Assembly: GCA_016223085.1 (NCBI GenBank)
Contig: JACRPS010000029.1
Coordinates: 1-64,000 of the forward strand
Reading direction: 5' to 3'
Origin: Chloroflexota bacterium
GTDB lineage: Bacteria; Chloroflexota; Anaerolineae; Aggregatilineales; Phototrophicaceae
DNA length: 64,000 nt
A program made the position numbers and the translations under genes. Shown piece after piece: positions 41,830-50,689 of this stretch. Every line of letters begins with the position of its first letter. The first letter of the stretch is position 1. The notes under the pieces were generated by a model that was not told the origin of the DNA, did not search any database, and saw nothing but the letters and a program-made list of their open reading frames with translations.

Positions 41830-44800
41830 ATGCAGACCGTACTGGGAAATCGTTACCAGTTGCAGCAGGAATTGGGGTCCGGCGGGATGGGCGTGGTTTA
41901 CCGCGCCGCCGACCGCCTGATCGGCGAAACGGTGGCGCTCAAGCGGGTGGGGGTCGCGCCCGGTCGGCTGGCGTTTAACTCCCGTAACGATACCAGCGAT
42001 CTGCGCGTGGCGCTGGCGCGCGAGTTCCAACTGCTGGCGTCGCTGCGGCATCCGAATGTCATCGGCGTGCTGGATTACGGTTTCGACAGTGACGGTCAAC
42101 CCTATTTTACGATGAGCCTGCTTGACCAGCCGCGCGATATTCTGGAAGCCGCGCGCGACCTGGACGACACCGCCCGCACCCTGCTGCTGGCGCAGATGCT
42201 CCAGGCGCTGGCCTACCTGCACCGGCGTGGCCTGCTGCACCGCGATCTCAAGCCAGGTAATGTGCTGGTCACAGACGACGGTCAGGTGAAAGTACTGGAT
42301 TTTGGCCTAGCGGTGCCGGTTTATGCGCTAAGCAACGTTGAAGATGTGGTCGCGGGCACGATGGCGTACATCGCACCGGAACTGTTTCTGGGGCAGCTAC
42401 CGTCGGTGGCATCCGATCTGTACGCGGTCGGGGTGATCGCCTGCGAAGTGTACCGGGGCGACCGCCCGTTTGACGACAGCAGCGTGGCGAAGCTGATTGA
42501 CAGCATCCTGACGAAGCCGCCCGACCTGTCCGGCATCCCGCTGCCGCTACAGGCGGTGGTGGAACGGCTGCTGGCGAAAACGCCTGACCAGCGTTACCCG
42601 AACGCGGATGCGGCCATCGTGGCGCTGTGCGCGGCAGCCGGCCAGCCGGTGCCGGCGGAAAGCCAGGCCGTGCGCGAGAGCTTTTTGCAGGCGGCGCAGT
42701 TTGTCGGACGCGAGGCCGAGTTTGGCGAGCTGACGCGGGCGCTCAAGGCGGTGCTGTCCCCATCCACCAGCGCCGACGGAAACGGACTTCAAAACCATCC
42801 TTTTCCCCCTCTCCATACATTGGAGAGGGGGCCGGAGGGTGAGGATAAAACGCCGCGTGGCAGCGCGTGGTTGATCGGCGGGGAAAGCGGCGTGGGTAAA
42901 TCGCGCCTGCTGCACGAGGTGCGCACCCGCGCGCTGGTTGAGGGGGTGCTGGTGCTGCACGGCCAGAGCGTGGCCGAAGGCGGTCTGCCCTATCAGCTGT
43001 GGCGCGACCCGCTGCGGCGGCTGGCGCTGGCGGTAAACGTGAGCGCCGTGGAGGCCAGTATCCTGAAAATCGCCGTGCCTGATATTGCCGACCTGTTGGG
43101 CTGTGACGTGCCCGATGCGCCTGTGATGGACGGCAAACCGGCACAGCAGCGGCTGGCGCTGACCATCACCGGCTTGATGCGGCGGCTGCGCCAGCCTACC
43201 CTGCTGCTGCTGGAAGATTTGCACTGGGCCGGGGCTGATCTGGAGATTGTGCGGGCGGTGAACCGGCTGGTGGCAGACTGCCCACTGCTGATTCTGGGCA
43301 GCTACCGGAATGATGAGCAGCCGTCCCTGCCTGACGAACTGCCGGGGATGCGCGTGCTGATGCTGGAACGCCTGCCGGACAGCGCGATTGCCCGATTAAG
43401 CGAGTCCATGCTTGGCGAGGCCGGGCAGCAGCCGCATGTGCTGGAGCTGCTGCGGCGCGAAACCGAAGGCAACGCTTTCTTCCTGGTGGAAGTGGTGCGG
43501 GCGCTGGCCGAGGAAGCCGGGCGGCTGGGCGACATTGGCCGCCGCTCGCTGCCGGAAAAGGTGCTGACCGGCGGCGTGCAGCAGATTGTCCGCCGGCGGC
43601 TGGGGCGCGTGCCGGCAGCGGCGCGTCCGCTGCTCAAACTGGCGGCGGTCGCCGGGCGGCAGATTGATGAACCGGTGATGGAGAAACTGGTAGGGACACG
43701 ATCTATCGTATCCCTACAGCCGTTGACGCTGGACAACTGGCTGACGGCCTGCGCCAACGCAGCGGTGCTCGACCGGCAGGATGGCCGCTGGCGCTTCAGC
43801 CATGACAAATTGCGCGAAACACTGCTGGCCGATCTGTCGCCGGACGAACTGCCGGCGCTGAACCGGCAGGTCGCGGAGGCGATTGAGGCGGCGTACCCCG
43901 GCGATGACTCGCGCGCGGCGGCGCTGGCTGACCACTGGTACGCTGCTGGGGATGTTGCGAAAACGGTGCAGTATTCGCGGCTGGCGGCGCGGCAGTTGAA
44001 CGCCGTCAGCAACTTCCGCGCGGCGCGGCGCCTGTGCGACCGGGCGCTGGCGCTGCTCGCAGCGGACGACAGCGCGCGCGTGCCGCTGCTGGCGCTGGCC
44101 GCCGAAGCCTGCGTGCGCCTGACCGAGTTCGACCAGGGGGCAGCCTACGCTACGCAGGCGCTGGCGCTGGCGCGACAGGCGAATGATCGAGCCAACGAGG
44201 CGGCGGTCCTGCGGATTTTTGGCAATGCGGCGATGAACCAGGGCGATTACGCGGAGGCGCGGGCGCGCATCCTCGAAAGTCTGGAGCTTTCGCGCCAGTT
44301 GGATGACCGGCGCGGTATCGGGCTGTGCCAGAACACGCTTGGTACAATGGCGATTGCGCAGGGCAATCATGACGAAGCGCGGGCGTACTTCGGCGAGGCG
44401 CTGGTCACCATGCGCGAACTGGACGAGCGTCGGGTGATTGCGGTCATCCTGCACAACCTGGGCTATCTCGCCTATACCGAAGGCGACAACGCTGCGGCGC
44501 GCGCCTACCTGGAAGACAGCCGCGCTGCCCAGCGGACGCTGGGCGACCAGATCATCAGCGCGCAGAGCCTGCTGCTGCTGGGCATGGTGGCCTTTGCGCT
44601 GGGCGATTATGACGCCGCGCAAACCCATGCCGGCGAGAGTATGGCGATTCAGCGCAACATCGGCGACCGCCGCAGTCTGAGCGACAGCCTGTGCATCCTC
44701 GGCTGGGTGGCAGAAGCGCGCGGTGATCTGGCGGCAGCGCAGGACTATTACGACCAGGCGCTGGCGATCAGCCGCGATATTGGTAACCGGCAGGGCATCG

Positions 44801-45399
44801 GCTACTGTCTCAATAACGTCGCGTCATTGGCCCGTAAGCTGGGGGATTATGAAACGGCGCAGGCACGGGCGGACGAGGCAATTGCCACGTTTGAGGGCAT
44901 GGGCGACCGGCGCGGCCTGGGTTACAGCCTGAACGCGCGGGCGCTGGTCGCGTATTCGCAGGGGAGTTACGCTACGGCGCTGGACTACGCCAGCCGCAGC
45001 CATGACACCGCCGCCAACAACGACGACAGGCTGCTGCAAGCGGCGGCAGCAGTCACGCGGGCGTTTATCCATCTGGCGACCGGCAACCGAGATTCGGCAC
45101 GGCCTATTCTGCGCGAAGGGTTACAGGCGGCGCGGCGGGCGGGCGCGGTTTCCGTCATACTGGAACTGCTGGCCGGGGTGGCCCGGCTGCGCCGGCTGGA
45201 CGGCCAGGCGGCGGCGGCGGCGGAACTGGTGGGCGCGATTCAGGCGCACCCCCTGAGTGGCAGCACCGATGTGATCGGCTGGCTGGCGCTGGTTGATCTG
45301 GACGCGGCGCTATCACCCGACGAGCGCCAGGCGGCCATCGAACGCGGCAGACAGCAGGACGCCATGACGCTGGCGGCGCAGTTTTCGATCAGTTTGTAA
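41830..45399 (+). CDS. Ser/Thr protein kinase-AAA ATPase-TPR regulator (PknK-like)
   Basis: A 1189-residue multidomain protein. Residues 8-270 are a Ser/Thr kinase with GSGGMGVVY, Lys38, HRDLKPGN (137-144), DFG (157-159) and the APE region; all catalytic residues are present. Residues 350-358 are a Walker A (GGESGVGKS) opening an AAA/STAND-like ATPase (to about 650) with LLLLEDLHWAG as Walker B. From about 690 to 1160 are about ten TPR units. The layout is that of PknK/MalT-linked kinases that sense signals through TPRs. GGGAGGGAGAGG precedes the ATG. Two dispersed repeats lie in frame: residues about 325-340 and 621-630. Confidence 0.95.
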   Translation: MQTVLGNRYQLQQELGSGGMGVVYRAADRLIGETVALKRVGVAPGRLAFNSRNDTSDLRVALAREFQLLASLRHPNVIGVLDYGFDSDGQPYFTMSLLDQPRDILEAARDLDDTARTLLLAQMLQALAYLHRRGLLHRDLKPGNVLVTDDGQVKVLDFGLAVPVYALSNVEDVVAGTMAYIAPELFLGQLPSVASDLYAVGVIACEVYRGDRPFDDSSVAKLIDSILTKPPDLSGIPLPLQAVVERLLAKTPDQRYPNADAAIVALCAAAGQPVPAESQAVRESFLQAAQFVGREAEFGELTRALKAVLSPSTSADGNGLQNHPFPPLHTLERGPEGEDKTPRGSAWLIGGESGVGKSRLLHEVRTRALVEGVLVLHGQSVAEGGLPYQLWRDPLRRLALAVNVSAVEASILKIAVPDIADLLGCDVPDAPVMDGKPAQQRLALTITGLMRRLRQPTLLLLEDLHWAGADLEIVRAVNRLVADCPLLILGSYRNDEQPSLPDELPGMRVLMLERLPDSAIARLSESMLGEAGQQPHVLELLRRETEGNAFFLVEVVRALAEEAGRLGDIGRRSLPEKVLTGGVQQIVRRRLGRVPAAARPLLKLAAVAGRQIDEPVMEKLVGTRSIVSLQPLTLDNWLTACANAAVLDRQDGRWRFSHDKLRETLLADLSPDELPALNRQVAEAIEAAYPGDDSRAAALADHWYAAGDVAKTVQYSRLAARQLNAVSNFRAARRLCDRALALLAADDSARVPLLALAAEACVRLTEFDQGAAYATQALALARQANDRANEAAVLRIFGNAAMNQGDYAEARARILESLELSRQLDDRRGIGLCQNTLGTMAIAQGNHDEARAYFGEALVTMRELDERRVIAVILHNLGYLAYTEGDNAAARAYLEDSRAAQRTLGDQIISAQSLLLLGMVAFALGDYDAAQTHAGESMAIQRNIGDRRSLSDSLCILGWVAEARGDLAAAQDYYDQALAISRDIGNRQGIGYCLNNVASLARKLGDYETAQARADEAIATFEGMGDRRGLGYSLNARALVAYSQGSYATALDYASRSHDTAANNDDRLLQAAAAVTRAFIHLATGNRDSARPILREGLQAARRAGAVSVILELLAGVARLRRLDGQAAAAAELVGAIQAHPLSGSTDVIGWLALVDLDAALSPDERQAAIERGRQQDAMTLAAQFSISL
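42805..42845. repeat. dispersed CCCCCTCTCC/GGAGAGGGGG hairpin inside the kinase gene
   Basis: 10-base arms CCCCCTCTCC and GGAGAGGGGG with a 7-base loop, followed by CCGGAGGGTGAGG. This is an intergenic-type repeat, here translated as the linker between kinase and ATPase domains. Confidence 0.8.
43690..43717. repeat. dispersed GTAGGG-type palindrome inside the kinase gene
   Basis: Arms GTAGGGACACGAT and ATCGTATCCCTAC, one mismatch. It encodes VGTRSIVSLQ (residues 621-630) in frame and keeps the gene open. Confidence 0.9.
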
Positions 45400-45414
45400 A
45401 CGTTTGGGTATGGT

Positions 45415-45438
45415 GTAGGGACATGGTATGCCGTGTCC
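45415..45438. repeat. dispersed GTAGGG-type palindrome (imperfect)
   Basis: Arms GTAGGGACATGG and CCGTGTCCAC around TATG, between two convergent genes. Confidence 0.75.
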
Positions 45439-45446
45439 ACCGCAAT

Positions 45447-46319
45447 TTACGTGGCAGCCACCGGGGCGCGCAGGGTGAACACGGTGATTTCCGGGCGGCA
45501 GTTAAAGCGCACTGCCGGGCGCACCGTGCCCAGCCCCCGGTTGGTGTACTGGATCATCGTGCCAACCTGATAACGCCCCAGCGGGTACTTTTGCCCATAG
45601 GTGGGCAGCACCAGCGGCCCGTACAGCGGAATAATCACCTGCCCGCCGTGTGAATGGCCGGATAGCTGCAAATCAAACCGCCCCGTCAGGCTGCTGATGT
45701 CGGCATAATCCGGCTCGTGCGCCAGCAGAATCGCCGCGCCGTCGGCGGGAAGCTGCGCCAGCACGTCGTCCAGCCGCGCCTGCCGTTCCCAGTAATCATC
45801 CACGCCGGCCAGATGCAGCACCGCCGTTCCCCGCCGCAGCGTATACACCGTATTGCTGAGATCGAGAATGCCGCTTTGGCGCAGGACACGCCGGATGGCG
45901 GTGGGGTCGGTCCAGTGGTCATGATTGCCGAGTACGGCAGCAGCGGTATCCTTTGGGCGCAGCCCGCGCAGCGCCTCGACCAGCACCGACGCAGCGGCAG
46001 CGACCGGGTTGAGGGTGACAAAATCGCCGGTGATCGCCACTGCATCCGGTTGCTCCGCGTTGACCATCTCCACGATGCGCTGCAGGCGTTCGAGCGTCAT
46101 GCCTGTGCCCATGTGGATGTCGCTGATGTGGGCCAGCCGGTAGCCGTCAAACGCGGGCGACAGGCGCGGCAGGGTTAGCGGCAGGCGCACCACGTCAATC
46201 CAGGTCGGCTCCACGTCACGGGCATAGGCCAGGCTGCCCAGCCCCATCAGGGCCGTGCCAACGGTGGATACCAGACTGACTTTAAGAAATTTGCGGCGTG
46301 ACAGGCCGTTATTGGACAT
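45447..46319 (-). CDS. Tat-exported metallophosphoesterase (YkuE-like)
   Basis: A 290-residue calcineurin-type phosphoesterase. The N-terminus has a twin-arginine signal (LSRRKFLK, then a hydrophobic stretch ending ALMGLGSLAYA). Metal-binding motifs are complete: HISDIHMG, ITGDFV, LGNHDHW, LLAHEPD and LSGHSHGGQV. It would act outside the cytoplasm, perhaps on lipid-linked phosphates like YkuE. ATG 46319 has GGAG upstream. Confidence 0.92.
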   Translation of the reverse strand: MSNNGLSRRKFLKVSLVSTVGTALMGLGSLAYARDVEPTWIDVVRLPLTLPRLSPAFDGYRLAHISDIHMGTGMTLERLQRIVEMVNAEQPDAVAITGDFVTLNPVAAAASVLVEALRGLRPKDTAAAVLGNHDHWTDPTAIRRVLRQSGILDLSNTVYTLRRGTAVLHLAGVDDYWERQARLDDVLAQLPADGAAILLAHEPDYADISSLTGRFDLQLSGHSHGGQVIIPLYGPLVLPTYGQKYPLGRYQVGTMIQYTNRGLGTVRPAVRFNCRPEITVFTLRAPVAAT

Positions 46320-46378
46320 GGTTTGTCTTGCTCCGAATGCGATATACCCTATTACACAGCCGGAGCATTAAAACCTCA

Positions 46379-47575
46379 TTACATGGATAGAATCGCTGTG
46401 CCCAGCCATGACGAGAAGGCGTTCTCCACCAGCAGCGTGACCGGCGACGAGATCAACCCTAGCAGCAGGGCGCTGCCGACGAATGCCAGGCAGCCCTTGC
46501 CCGCGCCAAAGTCATAGGCCGCGCCGATTTTGCCCGCCACCTTAAACACGATCACCAGGCTTGCCAGCGCCATTGGCGCCATACACAGCAAACCGATGAT
46601 GCCCGCGCCCAACGCGATCAGGCCCATGGCGATGCACAACCACACAAACAGCACCAGCGAGGTCATCGAATAATACGGCAAAATCTGGCACAGCATGTAG
46701 CGCATCGTGCCGGTGCCATGCAGCAGTTTGGTGGCGATCAGGTGAATCGCGCCGCCCTGAAGCAGCATACTGACGGCAGTCGAGGCCGCCGTTGCCAGCG
46801 CCACCACCAGAAAAATCGGCAGGCCGACGGTGTTCATGGCGTCGTAGAATTCGGCCAGTTCTTCCGAAATGACCAGACTTTCCTGGGTCAGTTCCTCACT
46901 GGTCAACGACAGTTGGTATTCAATCGTGCGGCCAATCATCTGCACAAACACCAGCGGCAGCAGGAAGGTGATGACGGCGGTCACGGCGGTGAAGATGCCC
47001 AGGTCGAACCACACTGCTGACCAGGGCAGTTCATCAGTTTTGCTGTAGTGGTCGTCGCGCTTTTTCTGGACGCGCGCCTTGTTCGAACTGCTGATATAGT
47101 CGCTCACCTTGCCGCTGTCGTATAACACGTGCAGCGCCTCGTCCTGCGGCACGCTGAGGATATTGCCGGCCAGGCTGAGGAAGTAGCTGTCCTCTTTCAG
47201 GCGAGGGTTCGCCGATACCGCTTTAATCAGGCTTTTGGTCGCTTTGGCGGTGTCCCCGGCGATGTTGTAACTGAGGGCTTCTTCCATCGCCGCCTTGCCC
47301 CGCGCGATGTCCCGGTCTGACACGTTCAGCCGGGGGGGAGGCGCGGCGCGCGGGGTCTGGTTGTCCGTGTCGTCCGGGTTAAGCTGGCTGTTCAGGTGCT
47401 GCTGGGCGCGGTCGGCCAGTGTGCGCAGCCTGGCGTCAGGATCGCTGCGGGCTATGTCCGCCAGCGGCTTCAGCGCCGCCGCGTCGCGGCAGTCCGCCAG
47501 CGCAATAATGGCCTTGCGGCGAATCTTGGGGTCTTTATCCTTGAGCTGGTTGAGCAGCTTTTTGTCAACGGCCAT
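46379..47575 (-). CDS. HEAT-repeat and Yip1-like membrane protein
   Basis: A 398-residue protein. Residues about 10-65 form HEAT/PBS-lyase-type repeats (DPKIRRKAIIALADCRDAAALKPLADI in pieces), followed by a TPR-like helical part (about 85-140, SYNIAGDTAKATKSLIKAV). The second half (about 190-398) has five or six membrane helices in a Yip1-like pattern. A protein-interaction head joined to a membrane part suggests a membrane organiser or adaptor; function is not known. GGAGAG precedes the ATG. Confidence 0.72.
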   Translation of the reverse strand: MAVDKKLLNQLKDKDPKIRRKAIIALADCRDAAALKPLADIARSDPDARLRTLADRAQQHLNSQLNPDDTDNQTPRAAPPPRLNVSDRDIARGKAAMEEALSYNIAGDTAKATKSLIKAVSANPRLKEDSYFLSLAGNILSVPQDEALHVLYDSGKVSDYISSSNKARVQKKRDDHYSKTDELPWSAVWFDLGIFTAVTAVITFLLPLVFVQMIGRTIEYQLSLTSEELTQESLVISEELAEFYDAMNTVGLPIFLVVALATAASTAVSMLLQGGAIHLIATKLLHGTGTMRYMLCQILPYYSMTSLVLFVWLCIAMGLIALGAGIIGLLCMAPMALASLVIVFKVAGKIGAAYDFGAGKGCLAFVGSALLLGLISSPVTLLVENAFSSWLGTAILSM

Positions 47576-47881
47576 CGGGTTGCTCTCCGCGTAATCGTTA
47601 TAACTTCATTATCACAGAGAGCCGCCGCGCCAACGCTAAAGGTTGTTGAAGCTACAATAGTTTTAGGGAAAAATTCATAAAGAACGTAAAGCCAGTGCCG
47701 TTAAAGGGTGGTAGGGGAACAACTGTATCAGGATAACGTTTTGGCTGGCGTCGCCGGACGGCTTTCAGCGGGCTTCCTGTGAAGGATCAGCCAAGGGGCT
47801 TCCAGCCCCTGGCGGCACGAAACACTTAGTAGGGGCACGGCATGCCGTGCCCCTACTACCCTCAATCCTTGCCACTCCCTG
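47576..47881. other. intergenic region with hairpin fragments
   Basis: No gene is seen. It contains CCGGACGGCTTTCAGCGGGC and GGGGCTTCCAGCCCC type hairpins (47750-47815), also found near 37160 and 59366, then a perfect palindrome at 47829-47856. Confidence 0.65.
47829..47856. repeat. dispersed GTAGGG-type palindrome (perfect)
   Basis: Identical to the 28-base palindrome at 4158-4185. Confidence 0.92.
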
Positions 47882-48718
47882 CTAAAGCTGAAGCTCTGAC
47901 TGTACCGCTTTTGCCAGCTTGTCTTCGAACTGCTTCATGCCCTGCGGCGTATAGTCGTACTGGATGAAGCGGCGGTGCCGGACATCAAAGGGAATATCGT
48001 CCATGGACTGCGCCAGCAGCACGCACGGTTTGCCGATGGTATGGACAATGCCCAGTTCGTAAAAAACGTTGGGATTGCGTCCGGTGCAGTCGGCGATACA
48101 CAGCCGGGCATGGTAAATCGAAGTCCACACTTCATCCATGATCGAAGCGGAGGTGAAAAAATCGTCGCCGCGTTTGCAGCTTAAACCCAGCCGTTCCACC
48201 ACCGGAAGGATGTGATCGGTATACACGGGTTTCAGGGTTTCGGCAAACGGCATCAGCACAAACACATCGGCGGCGGTTGTTTTGGGGGATTGGGTGTTAA
48301 AAACCGGCGCCGCCTCAATCGTGTTGTCCGCGCGGGCAATCAGCTTGCGCAGGCTGATGCCAAACGTGGAGGTGATGTCGCTCAACCGGGGTGTGACCTG
48401 ATAGGTCAGGTTCAAATTAAAACCAATCAGTTTGGATAATTCATCCGCACCGTCAATCTCATCGTAGCGTTTGTCGGTAGTGAGCAGCCCCAGTTCCTCA
48501 AGGTGGCGGAAGTCACGGTACAAATGCACCATTTCGCCAATCGTCCGGGATGTGATGTGAACCTGGTCGGGGTCTTTCTGCCCGGAAATCATAAAGGTAA
48601 TGATCTCTCGCAGGCTGATCGGCCCGTATTCGCGGACGATCCACAGACCGAGCAGCGTCTTCCGTTCGCGGGACAATTGGTAGAGCAGATGTTCGTTGAA
48701 TGCAATTCCCAGGCTCAT
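47882..48718 (-). CDS. winged-helix plus nucleoside deoxyribosyltransferase/TIR-like protein
   Basis: A 278-residue protein in two parts. Residues 1-130 resemble a winged-helix fold (LLGLWIVREYGPISLREIITFM, then LEELGLLTTDKRY). Residues 148-278 resemble the nucleoside 2-deoxyribosyltransferase/TIR-like Rossmann fold: VFVLMPFAETLKPVY, RGDDFFTSASIMDEVW, ARLCIADCTGRNPNVFYELG and GKPCVLLAQ, with D and E placed like catalytic residues. Related proteins cut or bind nucleotides such as NAD+, and some belong to phage defence or signalling. No defence partner is adjacent. Start ATG 48718; 18 bases after thpR. Confidence 0.7.
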   Translation of the reverse strand: MSLGIAFNEHLLYQLSRERKTLLGLWIVREYGPISLREIITFMISGQKDPDQVHITSRTIGEMVHLYRDFRHLEELGLLTTDKRYDEIDGADELSKLIGFNLNLTYQVTPRLSDITSTFGISLRKLIARADNTIEAAPVFNTQSPKTTAADVFVLMPFAETLKPVYTDHILPVVERLGLSCKRGDDFFTSASIMDEVWTSIYHARLCIADCTGRNPNVFYELGIVHTIGKPCVLLAQSMDDIPFDVRHRRFIQYDYTPQGMKQFEDKLAKAVQSELQL

Positions 48719-48736
48719 CTACCGACCTCGGCGCTG

Positions 48737-49288
48737 TCAGGAAACTTCCGGCGTGAGCGGATACACCCCCTCGTGCCGGTAGAACGGGCCTTCCGGCCTG
48801 AGGAAGCTCGAATACAGCACAAACTCCCGTACCACGAATGGCGGCGACTGGAGCGCGGCGTTCTTCAGCAGAAACTGGCGGATGGTTTCGGGATTCGGCG
48901 GCGTTTTCAGGCGCGACAGCGTAACATGCGCCGAGAAAGGTTTGTCTTCCGGCGGCAGCCCCAGCCCGGTCAGCGCCAGTTCAATCCGACGCTGGAGCGC
49001 GACCAGCGCCGGCGGCACATCCAGCCCGGCCCACAGCACCCGCGCCGCGCCTTTGGGCGGGAACTGTCCGACGCCTTTCAGCGCGATCTCAAACGGTTCG
49101 CCCCGGATGCTGTTTAACAGGCTGCGGATGGCCTGAAACTGCTTTTCGTCCGTCTCGCCGATAAACCGCAGCGTCAGGTGCAGTTGGTCGCGCGACAGCC
49201 ACTTGGCGCCGGCCACGCCTTTGCTCACTTCGATCAGACGGTCTTTGATGTCGTCAGGCAGGTCAATCGCAACAAACAGCCGGGGCAT
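48737..49288 (-). CDS. thpR: RNA 2',3'-cyclic phosphodiesterase ThpR
   Basis: A 183-residue 2H phosphoesterase. Both catalytic motifs are present: HLTLRF (about residue 37) and HVTLSR (about residue 121), with the family opening MPRLFVAIDLPDDIK. It opens 2',3'-cyclic ends in RNA. ATG 49288 follows GGTAGGTGATGG and is 7 bases after the upstream stop. Confidence 0.94.
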   Translation of the reverse strand: MPRLFVAIDLPDDIKDRLIEVSKGVAGAKWLSRDQLHLTLRFIGETDEKQFQAIRSLLNSIRGEPFEIALKGVGQFPPKGAARVLWAGLDVPPALVALQRRIELALTGLGLPPEDKPFSAHVTLSRLKTPPNPETIRQFLLKNAALQSPPFVVREFVLYSSFLRPEGPFYRHEGVYPLTPEVS

Positions 49289-49295
49289 CCATCAC

Positions 49296-50597
49296 CTACC
49301 GTTTCTGTCCGGGCGCGGCAATCCAGACGTCGGTCATGTAGTAGTTGGCCGCGTAGAGCGCGTGCGTGCTGTAACCGTATGGCAGCCGGAACTGCGGGAT
49401 GCCGCTGACATTCCCCACCGAGGCCAACGGTACACCGTTCGGCGCGGTCACGTTGGTCACGTTCTGGCAGGTGTTGCCCGGCTGGCTGGTCGGTTTGGCG
49501 CAAAGCTGCATCCGCACGACGGTGGTGTTGTTGGCGTCCTGACCGTCGTAATAGATGATAAGGTGTTCGACCGGCACTTTGACCCGCCCACCCGGATTGT
49601 TAACCGGCTGCGGCGCAGTTCCGCCGAGACCGGGCGGCAGCGGGCGACGGGCAGCAGGCGACCCAACGGTGTATGTCACCGGCTGGCACCAACTGGCCTC
49701 GCAGAAAGTGTTCACGCTCACGCCGTCCACGTCCGGCAGCACGGCAAATTCCGCGTCGGTGACGGTGGTATCGCGGTGATCCACAAACAGTTCAAAGCCG
49801 TCGCCGCGTACCAGCATCATGCGCGAAAACTCGGTGAAACTGCGGGCAACCGGCGTCAGCGGTGTGCCAACCGGAATCAGGCCGACGTGTTCGGTGGCAT
49901 AGCGGTTGAGGAAACCCAGCGCCAGTTCGCCAGTGATTCGGGCGCTGCCCGGCGCGGCGGCGCTGGTCTGCGCGCCGGTGGGGGCGGGGGCGGCAGAACC
50001 GGGCGCGGCGTTCGGGACGATGTTGTTAGCCTGCGCGAACTGCGTCGCCTGCTGTTCCGCCAGCCGGCAGAAATCCGGGCTGTTCACATCCACCGTCAAC
50101 AGGAAGCCGCTGCGTTCCAGCAGACTGACGAGGGTTTGCAGGGCGCGGTCGCAGCGCAGCAGCGGGTCGCCGCCGACCCAGCCGGTCGGGCGAATCCCTG
50201 GCTGACCGACGGTATCGGCCAGCAGTTCGAGATCGTGGCGGATGTCGCGGGCGATGGTGTTGGGCGTGCCGCGTATCGGCCCGAACCAGCCCTCCGGGCG
50301 CTGATCGGGTGCGATGAGTGTGCCCACCAGCAGTTCCAGATCAAGCCGCACCAGCAGCGGCAACTGCGGATTATAAACATCGGTGCTGCCACTCCACCCC
50401 GGCGGGCGCTGCGCCCCAAGCTGGTCCGTCGCCAGCAGTTCAAGATCGCTGCGCGCCTGAATCAGCAGTTGCAGCGTGTCGTTATCGAACGCGGGGACGG
50501 CAGCGGGTTCCGGCGTTTGAACCGGCGGCACGTCCTGCGCGGCCAACGCCGCTGGAAGCAGCGCCACCAGGATAAAACCAACCAACCATCGGCGCAC
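49296..50597 (-). CDS. secreted protein with three DLELL tandem repeats
   Basis: A 433-residue exported protein; signal peptide about 1-20 (WLVGFILVALLPAALA). Three tandem units of about 36 residues follow (roughly 33-140), each starting DLELL and holding an R-P-x-G-W-x-G box: RPPGWSG, RPEGWFG and RPTGWVG. The rest is beta-rich with a Gly/Ala/Pro linker near 175-200 and paired cysteines (FCEASWC, LCAKP, TCQNV). GTG 50597 is fixed by GGAGG. The repeat family is not one I recognise; a cell-surface role is likely. Confidence 0.7.
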   Translation of the reverse strand: MRRWLVGFILVALLPAALAAQDVPPVQTPEPAAVPAFDNDTLQLLIQARSDLELLATDQLGAQRPPGWSGSTDVYNPQLPLLVRLDLELLVGTLIAPDQRPEGWFGPIRGTPNTIARDIRHDLELLADTVGQPGIRPTGWVGGDPLLRCDRALQTLVSLLERSGFLLTVDVNSPDFCRLAEQQATQFAQANNIVPNAAPGSAAPAPTGAQTSAAAPGSARITGELALGFLNRYATEHVGLIPVGTPLTPVARSFTEFSRMMLVRGDGFELFVDHRDTTVTDAEFAVLPDVDGVSVNTFCEASWCQPVTYTVGSPAARRPLPPGLGGTAPQPVNNPGGRVKVPVEHLIIYYDGQDANNTTVVRMQLCAKPTSQPGNTCQNVTNVTAPNGVPLASVGNVSGIPQFRLPYGYSTHALYAANYYMTDVWIAAPGQKR

Positions 50598-50628
50598 AGC
50601 ATCGCCTCCTGTGGATAAGCATTCGTCT

Positions 50629-50658
50629 GTAGGGGCGACCACGCAGGGCCGCCCCTAC
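50629..50658. repeat. dispersed GTAGGG-type palindrome (imperfect)
   Basis: Arms GTAGGGGCG and CGCCCCTAC around a 12-base centre, between two minus-strand genes. Confidence 0.78.
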
Positions 50659-50689
50659 CCATTATAGCGCGTTCCAGGCGTTCGTGGCC

